Assembly (NCBI GenBank): GCA_903813345.2
Contig: CAIIXF020000003.1
Location: 23,017,248 to 23,081,247, forward strand
Source of the DNA: Owenia fusiformis
Lineage: Eukaryota > Annelida > Polychaeta > Sabellida > Oweniidae
Direction of reading: 5' to 3'
Length of the DNA stretch: 64,000 bases
Positions 11,301-22,872 of this stretch are shown piece by piece. Position numbers and translations under genes: made by a program. The notes under the pieces are model-generated. The model was not told where the DNA came from and made no database searches. It worked only from the letters and a program-made list of their open reading frames with translations. The stretch's first letter is position 1, and every line of letters begins with the position of its first letter.

Positions 11301-12840
11301 TTAAACATATTAACTTTTATTGTTTGTTATACACTAAACAGATTTGTTTAGATATTATTTTAAGTTTTAACATAACAAACCACTTTCCAGGTCGAAGGAA
11401 TCACTAAAGGTACAGCATTTCAGAAATGTGTAAATTGTTTATATTTCATTATTTTGTGAAATACTAAAAGGAGTTTTACTTGTACCTTGTTGACCATGAG
11501 CAAATGAATGCATTATGTAATATCTGCAAAATGATGCACTATGCAATTCATACATGGAATAATTTATTTTGCCATATTGGAATCAAGTATTTTCGTTAAT
11601 CCATTGGATAGATCATGCATTACCTGATGTTGATAATAGAATCAGTTAGTCAATTGTAAGACACCATTTATCCGAGAAAATCTTAGTTATGTATTAAGGC
11701 AGGGCATAACATTTCACATATCGTTTATTCATGTTTACTACATCTATGGTTCCAATGTCATTTAAGCCTGATTTGGTGCAAATGTCAAAGCATAACATCA
11801 ACTCTAAAGTAGTTTAATTCAATGAAAATTAAAAATATCAAAATCGACAATTACTGTCCACCATCTTAGATGCGAAGGTTACGGCCGTTACCTTCACTTG
11901 GTACTAATCAGTGTCGGTCCATTACTTTTCAATTGCATAAAATGGCTCTAACCCTGACAAATGTATTAATCAATTTTAACTCATAGCTCTTGATCAATGA
12001 AACTATTTATATTCTAGCTTCAAGTCAATGAATACGACTTTGACAAGCTAAAAAGACTAAGGACCTCTAGGACTTAAAAGTTAATTTGACCATTAATGAC
12101 CTATGATAGGGAAGGGTCATGATAACACTTATATAAAATATTTAAAGTATCTAATAATGATAATGAACATACTACAATGTTACACAATGTTAGTAGATGC
12201 TAATTAAATGTCAATTGTTGTTAGTGTAATAAGTATTTTTCATTTAATGCTGCAACAATTACACAAGTACCAAAAAGTGCCACGCCCACTTTTCCCTAAA
12301 AGCAGTTGTGTGTGACTACATTTGATAAATATTATTAATTTATGAGATCATTATATCAAGTTTTTAGTGCTTTAGTGTGAATACATACATATTAATTCAA
12401 CTTTTGACAAAGTTGCAGCCACAAAATCCAAACAGATTTGCAAATATTTCACTTTGAGAACTTAAGGACACATTTGGGACGGGGTCAAATTGAGAAGATT
12501 GTGAGATATAAATACTGTTTCCATGGTAACCATATAAGTCAGAGATTGGAAATTTCTGGCACTGACTAACCATGGCATGCCCTACCCACTATAAAACGAT
12601 GAATATCTGATATGCATTAGTATTATTTTTATTGGGTGGTATTAAAGTACCCCCAAGGTTTTGTTGGGGTAGGGGTATAAATTGGCCTGAGTGCCTTCTG
12701 CCACCCCTACATAAAGTCCAACTACCCAGAAAGTGTCTATTATAATCATACAAATTGTTTGAAATATGTTGGAATGTGTGACCTTCCATGAAAAGCGAGA
12801 TCCATTTCTAGAGCACTTCTACAGAATAGTCCGCAGTCTA
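8337..12840 (+). mobile_element. Long-TIR DNA element A (4.5 kb, non-coding)
   Basis: The ends are inverted repeats of about 730 bp (8337-9065 and 12115-12840), starting TAGACTGTGGACTACTCTGA on the left and TAGACTGCGGACTATTCTGT on the right when read inwards. The element is flanked by GTT on both sides (8334-8336, 12841-12843), a 3-bp target-site duplication. Its interior matches element B (16339-21933) in reverse orientation along most of its length. No frame long enough for a transposase is present, so it is probably non-autonomous. Three-bp duplications occur in PIF/Harbinger, EnSpm/CACTA, Academ and Zator, but these ends match none that I recognise. Confidence 0.85.
10165..10425. repeat. 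Hairpin insert inside element A
   Basis: A 24-bp stem (about 10192-10216 pairing with 10239-10263, containing CAATGATTTTTGCAA) surrounds a GC-rich apex GCCCGCAGCCCGTAGGGCG. An AGCCAATCAAATCACACG segment lies downstream. The corresponding part of element B (near 18985-19025, opposite strand) lacks the block, so it is probably a secondary insertion. Confidence 0.6.
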
Positions 12841-13075
12841 GTTGAAGCTTTGTAAATTGACCAAAATATACTCTGATGCCTTAATCTTTACACAACTAAT
12901 CACATGTCTCGACAAAAGTGGTTTTGACCGGTAGACTGACAAATTCGTTTATGAATTTTGATAACTATACTGCTTCGTACAGCACTTCCAAGTTGCTTCA
13001 AACGTCAACAACAAGCCAAGTACAACATGAATATCACAACCATCGAATGGTATACTCGAAATAAGTAACACATAC

Positions 13076-13131
13076 CTCTTATTCCCATTATTTGGGAAAT
13101 CGTCAGACGGTCCATCATTTCCGCCTGCCAT
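13076..13131 (-). CDS. Candidate first coding exon of an unidentified gene
   Basis: Read on the minus strand, an ATG at 13131 opens MAGGNDGPSDDFPNNGNK and reaches a good donor, AAGAG followed by GTATGTG, after 56 nt. No downstream exon was recognised; element A and repeats lie where the rest should be. The ATG is 333 bp from the start codon of PMT copy 1 on the other strand, so the two would share a divergent promoter. The upstream sequence is duplicated in inverted orientation at 6790-6900. The call rests on splice-site and context evidence only. A chance frame is possible. Confidence 0.35.
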
Positions 13132-13464
13132 TTTTCCTACTCCGGAGCGTTTTTTGTTTAGCTTCAGTAATGAAACGCTTCGTCGTGCATGTAAGAGCGT
13201 TTGGGTTGGACACCGTGATAATCTTGAGATACAAATCGACCTTCTTAATGTCGGTGATAATGATGAAAATAAAAAAGCTTTCCTATTTCCTCCGACGGAA
13301 GTTCATCCATTTTGTTATGAAGACGAGACGCCTTTATAAACAGATGGCTACCAGTGAACAGTAGGAAACAATACGATCACGGTTTTTCCCCCTTCTGCCT
13401 TCGACCTTTTCTCATTATTGCAAGACAGCACTCCACAATTACTGTTGTGAACTTGAAGAGCAAA
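13132..13464. promoter_or_regulatory. Putative divergent promoter before PMT copy 1
   Basis: This 333-bp gap separates two outward-facing start codons, the candidate exon on the minus strand and PMT copy 1 exon 1 on the plus strand. Its left 100 bp (13132-13235) is the inverted duplicate of 6797-6890. No TATA box in a convincing position was identified. Confidence 0.35.
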
Positions 13465-14978
13465 ATGGCGAATCTTACAGAAATGGATAATGGTAATTAC
13501 GATTTTTTTGTTTGATTTATTGGTGTCGTTACTTAATTCATTAACTGACATGAGATTTGTACATATGTTGTAATTGTTTATTTAGTTTTAGGGTATTAGT
13601 ATAGTATCTTTTTTGTTTTCGAACCATATGATAGAGAAGGCAATGTGTTATTGGTACGTTTTTGTTTTTGCACGTATGTTTAGTTGACTTTAAGAAAATA
13701 AAAGTAATAGGTCACCGACTTCGTTTTTAATAAAGTTCCTCGAATTAATAATATTTGTGCCATGGTTTTGCATTTTAGTTCAATTAATCGAGTGATTAAT
13801 CTGAATAAACTTGTTATCATATAATACACGTGTTTACTCTAAAAACGAATCCTTATTTATTTGATTATGTATTATTAATTTATTACTGATATGATTTTAA
13901 CAACATTATCATTTGTTGAAAAAGAACATTGGGCAACATTTGAGACGAAATGCAGGCATTTTTAATCTTAAGCAATTACATGTGTCTAATTATCCTTGGA
14001 ATCTTATCTCAGAGACAATCTATTTCGCGAGTATTGTTCAGAGTTTGGTAACAACATTTGGCATCTGTAACACATGTTACACTTTTGTTATTTTAACCAG
14101 TTGGTGATATTTTGTTATGTATATATATAAGTGGCGATTGTTTGGTTTTATACATATAGTGTATGTATTATTCATGGTCGTCTGATCTATAATTATAGAA
14201 GTAATATGAAGAGTGGAGTGTCACTATGTTTAAAAACTGTTTTACTTTGACAATGATTCTCTGTAAAACATGTTTGAATGATTAAAGTTCAAAAAGTTCA
14301 ACTTTTGTGTTTTCTAAGAGGTGGTATATACTTAGGTGGGTCAAAAAGTTTTGCAGTTGATGCCATAACTTCAAGGAAAATAGGACTTTTACAATGAAAC
14401 TTGGTACACATATGTGTTATACATTTATACATTATATGTTAATTTACTTATAGCAGAGTCAGTTAGCAGTACATATATCTACTGAAGTGACGTTGAAAAG
14501 TCGTTGAAAGTGGCCCCAGTGGATGTTAGCAGGCCTCGAAAATTTTGCATGTTTACATTGAGTCCCATGTTAATTTATCAATCTTCAAAAGTCCACCCTC
14601 CAGAACAGTTCCAGAGTAATAAATCCCACATAACTAGTACTAGTATGTTACAATAACATGATGATCTTCAAAATAAAAAGGGTAAACTTTCTTTTGCCTA
14701 CTAGTTCAAAAGATGTTGGCGTTTGAATTCTGGAAACTCCCTATTGGCTGCCATTATAAACTACTATCAATATGGCTTTACTAAAGTGTCATTTTCTCAA
14801 AAAGCCCTTTATAAATTTTTCTAATACTGAAGATTTCTTTCCTGATATATTAGCTATAACCATACTTTTCATTTTTAGCAAAAAACGGGAAAATGTTTTA
14901 ATACAGTCAATATTGATCATTTAAAAATGAAGTGCTCATTTCCAGTGAGCTCCTAGAGCTTTAGTGATGGCAGACATA

Positions 14979-15145
14979 CAGGCCCGTAGCCCCTGGCCAA
15001 AAATTCTTTCAAAAGCATGCAGTTTTTCACCATTTTGAGCATTTTTTCTATTTTGGCCATTTTTGGACCAAAATTGTCAAAAGTGAACCACCCCTGAAAA
15101 TTTTCAAAAAGTGAACCCCCTTGGCAAATCCTGGTTACGGGCCTG
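14979..15145. mobile_element. Small MITE-like element (CAGGCCCGTA ends)
   Basis: The left end CAGGCCCGTAGCC pairs with the right end GGTTACGGGCCTG, giving inverted ends of about 13 bp around 167 bp of non-coding DNA in intron 1 of PMT copy 1. CATA flanks both sides, possibly a 4-bp target-site duplication. The superfamily is not assigned. Confidence 0.5.
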
Positions 15146-15599
15146 CATAATTACGTCTTTTACTTACAACATGTCGTTGTGATGTTATAATGGTACCTAT
15201 GGGAAGATCCGTCATTGAATGGATAATTATTTTTGTTTATATAAAATAGATTGACACATCTCATATAAGAATGTTTTGTTCTAGAGGTGCGTGACAGTAT
15301 GGGCAGATTCTGGAAATGTCACTCTGTAAAAGGGTCGATTGAGGAAATGATGCTTGACACCAATGCCTCAAATCTCCAAATAGAAGAGGAGCAAGAGATC
15401 TTGGCGCTATTGCCTAGCTACGATGCAATGGACGTTGTAGAACTTGGGGCAGGAATAGGGTACGCTCTGTGGAATGTTTCACAATTATGATAATGGGAGA
15501 GGGGTTGTTTCCTTACGTCTGTTTCTGCTCTTTTTCTTATGTTTTGTCACATAAATTATTAAATGCAAATACCTAGCCAGTATAAATTGTATAGTGCAC

Positions 15600-15935
15600 T
15601 AATGCTTTGATTTAAGCCCTGGGCTCAGTGCATTGTTTGCTGAATCCATGAAGGTATACGTCTGAGTGGAATGAAGCAGCTACAATGCACTGAGTCTTGG
15701 GCTCACCGAACAGATACAAAATCATCAGAAAAACATATTTTCAATGAAACTTTTTGCAAGGGTCAAGAATTGGCAAAGCATCAATTTCAATCTCCTCACC
15801 TTGACAACCATAGAAAACAAATACGTTATTGATTATTTCATGCACTGCTGTCATGTGAAATACTGTGTTTGGATTGGCTGGAATCGGACACACTTTGCCT
15901 AGCTATGTGTGAATATTAATTTGACATAGATAATG
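15600..15935 (+). repeat. Dispersed hairpin-plus-tail repeat, copy 1
   Basis: The block starts with an imperfect hairpin (TTAAGCCCTGGGCTCAGTGC pairing with ACTGAGTCTTGGGCT about 100 bp later). A tail of about 200 bp ends in GATTGGCTGGAATCGGACAC. The reverse complement of the whole block recurs at 34475-34905. No coding content is seen. Confidence 0.7.
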
Positions 15936-18337
15936 AAATGCTTTAGGATCCTGGGAATTTTGCGAATATTCTATTTTACAATTTCTTTGGTTAGTAATTT
16001 CTCTTTCATAATGGTAGATAGTTTCAATTTCGATATTTTAATCTTATGTGATGGTGTTCATATGTCTGGATTTTGATGTCTGGATTTCCAAAAACTTATT
16101 AAAACGCGAAAATTAGTAAGCATCTAGATATTACCAGCCTAGTAATAATTGTTTCTCAGATCATTATGTCTCACAATTTGATTTACAGTCGTTTCACTGG
16201 AGAGATTGCCCAGAAAGCTAAGTCTATTCTTGCTGTTGATTTTATGGAAATGTTTTGTGAAAAGAACAAAAAACAAAACGGTTCATGTGGTAATGTGGAA
16301 GTATTGTGTGCGGATGTTACAAATCTGAACTTGCTTAATAGACTGTAACCCATTCTGTGCTCTAGAAATGCAACCTTCCTTACATGAAAGTTACACATTC
16401 CAACCTATTTCAAACCATCTGTATGATTATACTGGACACTTTCTGGGTAGTTGGACTTTCTATAGGGGTGGCAGACGGCCCTCAGACCAATTTATACCCC
16501 TACCCCCAAAAAACCATGGGGGTACTTTAATACCACCCAATTAAAAAAAATACTAATGCATGTCAGATATTCATTGTTTTATATTGGGTAGAGCATGTTA
16601 TGGTTAATAAGTGCCAGAAATTTCCAATCTCTAACTTATATGGTTACCATAGAAACAGTATTTATATCTCGAAATATTCTCAATTTGACCCCCTCCCAAA
16701 TGTGTCCCTTTGTTCTCAAAGTGAAATATTTCAAAATCTGTTTGGATTTTATGGCTGCTACTTTGTCAAAATTTGTAATATTATGTCTATATTAACACTA
16801 AAACACTTAAAAGTTGATATAATGATCCTATAAATCAATAATATTTATCAAATATAGTCACACATAGCTGCTTTCAGGGAAAAGTGGGCGTGGCACTTTT
16901 TGGTACTTGTGCGCTTGTTGCACCATTAAATGAAAAATTCAGATTACACTAACAATAATTGACATTTAATTAGCATCTACTAATGTTGTGTAACATTGTA
17001 ATATGTTCATTATCATTATTAGACACTTTAAATATTTTATATAAGTGTTATCCTGACCCTTCCCTATCATAGGTCATCAATGGTCAAATTAACTTTTAGT
17101 TTAAGTCTTATAGGGTCCTCGGTCTTTTAAGTCTGTCAAGAGTCAAGTCTTACTTCATTGACTTGTTCCTAGAATATGAATGGATAAGTTCAAGTCATCT
17201 AGAGCTATGAGTTACAATTAATTAATATGCTTGTTCAACAGGCTTCAATATTTAGAACCATTTTACCATGTTTACTGCAATTGAAAAGTAATGAACAGTT
17301 CAATCCTTTTGGTATGATATTTGATGCTAGTGTGAATTGCATAACATTTATGATTAAACTTAAATGAACTAATATAACTCTGGCTATTAACCCTTCCCTA
17401 GTATCCTTCAAATAACCTCTAAATCATCTTCATATCCATGGCCTAAATGGGGAAGGAGGGAGGGGTTACAAATAGTGACCGAGGATAGTTTGAATCAAAG
17501 CAAGAAGACGTAATACTCAAAACTAGAAAGATTGGAGACCATTTATACCCTTCCTAATATTTTGCCTAATACATAGCACTAAAATCTATTTTGTCAGACA
17601 CTTGCTGATTCTTTTATCAATACCTCAACATCAGGCAATGCATGATCTATCCAATGGATTAAGGATTATACTTGATTCTAATATGGCAAAATTAAAATGC
17701 ATCCATTCATTCATCGGCTCATAGTTAACAAAAAAAGCTATTCTCTGGAAGGTACAGTATAATTTCTATTAGTATTTAGCAAAATAATTGCAAGATAAAC
17801 AATTTACACATGTTTCTGATATGCTGTATTTTCAATGATTCCTTAAATAGTGGTTTGGTATATGTTTTTGAAATACTTCAAATAATTCCTAAACAAATCT
17901 GTTTAGTGTATGAAATCAAAAAAAGTAGATACATTTGTTCCATACTTGGACATGTTTCAGATACATATAGCAGGTTTATAAATACTTATATTTTTATCAG
18001 CGGGCAGATATAGCTAATGTCCCGGTCTGAGAGGGCAGATATATTACACCTGGCCACTAAGTCATTATCATCATTTGTGTATGATTAGCAACGAGGGAAG
18101 TAGCATACTTAATACATATGTTAATCATCAATGATTCAAGAATATGTGGATGAATACTTAAAAAACAGGAGAATCCTCCTAAGGCCAAGAAAACAAAATT
18201 AGACATGAATACATTCATATGGTTGAATTCTTTCTAACTCTGGCCAATTGAACAATGTGAACCAGATAAGAAAAATTGATATGGGATAAACAGATCAACT
18301 TATAGTCAGTTCATGCTATTAAGATTATCCCTTGGCG

Positions 18338-18520
18338 AATATAATATATCTTCCCTCAGGACCTAATGCCTTTGGTCAATAGAAAATATCTTCCCTCGGG
18401 ACCAACGACCCTAGGCCAGATATATTATATTGGCCTCTGGATGATTCCAATACCCTGAACCTCATAGAGGATAATCTCTATTCGTCTTCATCAATTATTA
18501 TTATACATATAAATCGGGAT
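18338..18520. repeat. Hairpin cluster 1 in element B
   Basis: AT-rich stems with words such as AATATAATATATCTTCCCTC surround apices rich in CCCTCGGGACC. The outer part (about 18430-18500) is the inverted match of 19640-19690. No homologous block exists in element A, suggesting a later insertion into B. Confidence 0.6.
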
Positions 18521-19289
18521 ATAAATATAACCTTAAGTAAGAAATCACATTCTCTAACTAGTAATATTTAATTTTAAAATTGGTAAATGATGATTATGTC
18601 ACAATAGAATTGATGACCATGATTTATTTGAGAATAAAACAGACAAAACAAAGGCTAACAAAAATCTTTAAAAATTTGGGTAAAACATAAATATTTTAAA
18701 ATTGCTTGTTTTTCATCATTATTACTTCGATCTCCAAACCCCAAAAATTGAGTGTTACAAATTGTTTCAAGTTAGAGTATGCCTAATTTCATGAGCAAAC
18801 TAGTAAATATATAAGCACTAGTGCCAAAGGGAAAGGACCAAAAGTTGTAATGGAACTTAATAAGAAAAAGCAAACTCTAAGTTGGATCTTGTTGGATATT
18901 TTCCCTCGACAATGCCTTATCTAATTCATCTATATACAAACTACTAGATTCCAAATGCTATTTTACAGGATGGGTGTTCATGAAAGTAGCACTAAACATT
19001 AAGCACTAAAGGTTTTGTCATAAACTGAATAATGCAGCTAATTGATTCTCCCATCTAAGCAACAGAGCCTCTTTTAATATATTGTTATTTCGAAATTGCC
19101 TCTAATTCAAGTTCTTCAATCAAATCTAAAATGGACACAACTGGTAATATCGTTATACCATATGAGTAGAATGTTTGTAACTTTCAAATTCATGCTTTCG
19201 TTAGAAACATGGATATCACTAATTCATAGTTTTGATTCGTATTTAAAATCGTGTGCATTATATATGAGGTTTAATTAATGGGAAGTTTT

Positions 19290-20165
19290 TAATACAGGGA
19301 AATACAATGTATCTGAGGGAAATACAATATACCTCCCCGAGGGGTTGAGGGTAGAATATTGTATTTCCCAAGGGTTATACCTTGTACCCAAAATTATTTA
19401 TCATATACTAAAATACGAAAATATGAGAAATTGCACAGAATGAAATTCCTGCAGGGGATTACTGAGCGGCTGATAAACCTGGCGATACATAGAGATTATC
19501 CTATATGAGGTTCAGGATATTGAGACTATCCCGAGGCAAATATAATATATCTGCCCGAGGGCGATTATGACGGAGTGGGCAGATATACTATATCTGCCCG
19601 CTCGCAACGGGACGTAAAGCTATATCTGCCCGCTGATGAGAATGAGAATATATAGAGATTATCCTATATGAGGTTCAGGATATTGGGATTATCCCGAGGC
19701 CAATATAATATATCTGCCCGAGGGCCGTAGGCCCCGAGGGTAGATATATTATATTGGCCAAGGGATAATCCCAATATCCTGAACCGACTATAGGATGATC
19801 TGTTTATCCCATATCAATCACATTGTTCAATTGGCCAAAGTTTCAGAAACTTTGCAACCAACCGTGGAATTATTTTAAGATATCCATGTCCAGTTTTGTA
19901 TTCTTGTCCGTAGCCGGATTTTCCTGTTCAAATCTTTGATTATTAATGGGGCATAGTGCTCCTTCCCTTCTTTAAAGCATCAAATAGATCCCGATTGTCT
20001 GCGTTTTTCTCCATTGTCGTTTACAGTATGCGAACGTTACAAAAAATAACCAATAAGGGAACAGCGATTATGACGTAGCGGGCAGATATACTATATCTGC
20101 CCGCTCAGGGCGGGACGTAAAGCTATATCTGCCCGCTGATGAAAATATAAGTTTTTATAAACCGG
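19290..20165. repeat. Hairpin cluster 2 in element B
   Basis: At least four stem-loops are packed here. 19298-19370 pairs GGGAAATACAATAT with its complement around CCCCGAGGGG. 19655-19790 is a stem of about 60 bp around CCCGAGGGCCGTAGGCC. 19575-19640 and 20070-20140 share the phrase GGGCAGATATACTATATCTG. The pieces resemble one another and the cluster at 18338-18520 but are absent from element A. Confidence 0.65.
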
Positions 20166-22318
20166 CTTTATGTACCCGTAACACGTCCAAGTATGGGATA
20201 AAAGTTTTTACAAACCTGCTTTATATACCTGAAACACGACCAAGTATGGGATAAAGCGGGATATGCAGTACATGTATATCCCCACTCACCTTAGGTATCA
20301 ATTATATTCATGCATTTTATTTACCTATAACACTAAGTATAGGATAAATAACTTTTACTGACAAATTGTATAAGTACATGATTACATTAGTCACAACTAT
20401 CACTAAAAGGTTAACTTATTGCATGAAGAAATGTAATTCTACATGAAGATTTCAAATATGATATCACTTATTTGACTGAATTTTGAATTTTTAATGATGT
20501 AAAGCAAGATTATTTCTACTTGCATCTAGGTATATTTCTTTGTATAAGTCAACAATTAATAAGGCAAATACATATCACTGGCTTCCCTGATTCATTTAGA
20601 TTCCTTGCACTTTTAAAATCATCAATAATTCATATATGGTTGAACTATCGAATAATGAAAACGTTGCAAATGATGTGATAGAAGTTTTTATACTATTTAG
20701 CTTGGAAATATTGCTGATATAGTTTTAATATGATTTTAGGAGATTAAATGTTCTACTGAGGAACTTTGATTATGTTCAATTTTCTATGATCTTTAACTTT
20801 CTGAAAAAGGTCGGGCTAAATTCTCATTGAGACGATGTTAAAAATCTTAATGTTGACTTCCTAAATGTTGAATTCTTTTGATTGTCATGAATTTAAGGTT
20901 CACACAAAATCTGAAGATCATCTAGTTTCAAACACAATCTGAATCTCATTGAGTTTGATGCGAAAGCAGTTTTACTTTAATCCAAAATAACAAATATGGT
21001 AAATCAATATGTGTCTATGGTAGATGCTAGCGTGTAGTCCAACCAGCACAAGTGCTGTCATCTACCTATCCATTCATCAGTTTAGCACCTAATAAGGTCA
21101 GTACTCATGGTAAAGCTTTTATACCTTGTCTATGGTAAAAATAAATCAAACAGAAATGTTAACTTGACACGATTGGTAATGCCCACCTTGAAGGGTGTAG
21201 GGATAAAGGGAAGGGTCAGGATAACACTGATATAAAATATCTAAAGTGTCTAATAATGATAATGAACATATTACAATGTTACATAACATAAGTAGATGCT
21301 AATTAAATGTCAATTGTTGTTAGTATAATATGTATTTATCATTTAATGCTGCAACAAGTACACACGTACCAAAAAGTGTCACGCCCACTTTTCCCTAAAA
21401 GCAGCTATGTGTGACTATATTTGATAATAAATATTATTGATTTAAAGGATCATTATGAACACTTTTCAGTGTTTAAATGTTAAAATATACATATTGATAC
21501 AATTTTTGACAAAGTAGCAGCCATAAAATCCAAACAGATTTGCAAATATTTCACTTTGAGATCAAAAGGACACATTTGGGAGGGGGTCAAATTGAGAATA
21601 TTTCAAGATATAAATACTGTTTCTATGGTAACCATATCAGTTAGAGATTGGAAATTTCTGGCACTTATTAACCATAACATGCCCTACCCAATATAAAACA
21701 ATGAATATCTGACATGCATTAGTATTCTTTTTATGGGGTGGTATTAAAGTACCCCCATGTTTTTTGGGGGGTAGGGGGTATAAAATGGTCTGAGGGCCGT
21801 CTGCCACCCCTATAGAAAGTCCAACTACCCAGAAAGTGTCTAGTATCATCATACAGATGGTTTGAAATAGGTTGGAATGTGTAACCTTTCATGTAAGGAA
21901 GGAGTTACAATTATCAGAGTGGGCCGTAGTCTATAATAACAGGTATGTCATCCTTCATTCCCGTGCTTTGCATGTTTCTTTATACCCTTTGCATTCGTTT
22001 GACTTCACTTCTTAAAAAGAGCTTTGTTTGTGGGGTATTACATGGCTATTGTTTACAGACGCAGCACCTTAATTCATATACTGCAATCTAATTATTTAAT
22101 CTCATTTTATGTTGCACAAGCTGCATTTATTCTCATTTATTAAGCATATGCTTATACAATACAGCAAGCTCTGAGTATGGTAATATATAACGCAGAAGGT
22201 GCTACGTCACAAATACACAAATAGAAGATCCCAAAACTTCACCCAGAAATGTGAAATTGATTTGTCAAAATAAAAAGCTCCCTTTTATAAATGTGTGACG
22301 ATCAAATAACAGTTATGC

Positions 22319-22451
22319 CTGGGTCACATTTGCTCCGATCCATCGGCCGGCGCTCGGCCGATTGAGTGTTTTGTTCAAATTTGTATTCAATTTTGAACAA
22401 AATACTCAATCGGCCGGGCGCCGTACTGTAAATCGTAGCAAATGTGACCAA
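22319..22451. mobile_element. Palindromic MITE-like element
   Basis: TGGGTCACATTTGCT on the left pairs with AGCAAATGTGACCA on the right, and inner segments (CGGCCG, TGTTTTGTTCAAAT against ATTTTGAACAAAATA) also pair, so nearly the whole 130 bp folds back. It lies in the interval where exon 4 of PMT copy 1 should be. Confidence 0.6.
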
Positions 22452-22872
22452 GCCATTAGAGGTGTTTCGACACAACGACCTCAAGCCTGTGAACCCTTGA
22501 GTATTATTCCGGGATCGGTTCTTTTATACTAAACGGTGAACAACACCAGAAACGAGCGTTCGATTTGCTAAACGATATGCGCCACCCTTTAATAAGCGAT
22601 CCCATTTTAGGAAATACTCTGGGACTTGAGAATCCTACAGTATATAGAGATCCTGCCAGTTATCAGAAATTATTCCTGTCAGTTTATTCCACTGATAAAG
22701 ACGGCACTTGTAGAGTTGAGTTAAAGCAGAGGGGCTCAGTGGAGACGTATATCAAGGTGAGGCAAAAATAGGGAGTTTGTATTCTGGCCCTACCAACACT
22801 CCGTGCTGCCATCTATTTATCTCTCTATAGCAAATGGTTAATTGGCTCACATTGTGAGTCTTTCGCGTATTG

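Larger units (their letters stand above)
16339..21933 (-). mobile_element. Long-TIR DNA element B, inserted in a PMT exon
   Basis: This is a 5.6-kb sister of element A in opposite orientation. The inverted ends are about 730 bp (16339-17070 and 21200-21933) and begin, read inwards, TAGACTGTAACCCATTCTGT and TAGACTACGGCCCACTCTGA. TAA lies on both sides (16336-16338, 21934-21936). Setting aside the element and one TAA leaves an exon of exactly 156 nt, the length of exon 3 in PMT copy 2, so the 3-bp target-site duplication is well supported. The internal sequence matches element A except for extra hairpin-rich blocks at about 17970-18520 and 19290-20480. No transposase frame is present. Confidence 0.92.

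Noticed and set aside
16338-16341. TA dinucleotide as the target duplication of elements A and B
   Set aside because: The ends TAGACT/AGTCTA make TA look duplicated, but only a 3-bp TAA duplication restores the 156-nt exon length, and element A independently shows GTT on both sides.
21943-22610. A hidden exon 4 in PMT copy 1
   Set aside because: I looked for the counterpart of [17 protein letters not shown] and found none. The interval holds a palindromic MITE and unrelated DNA.
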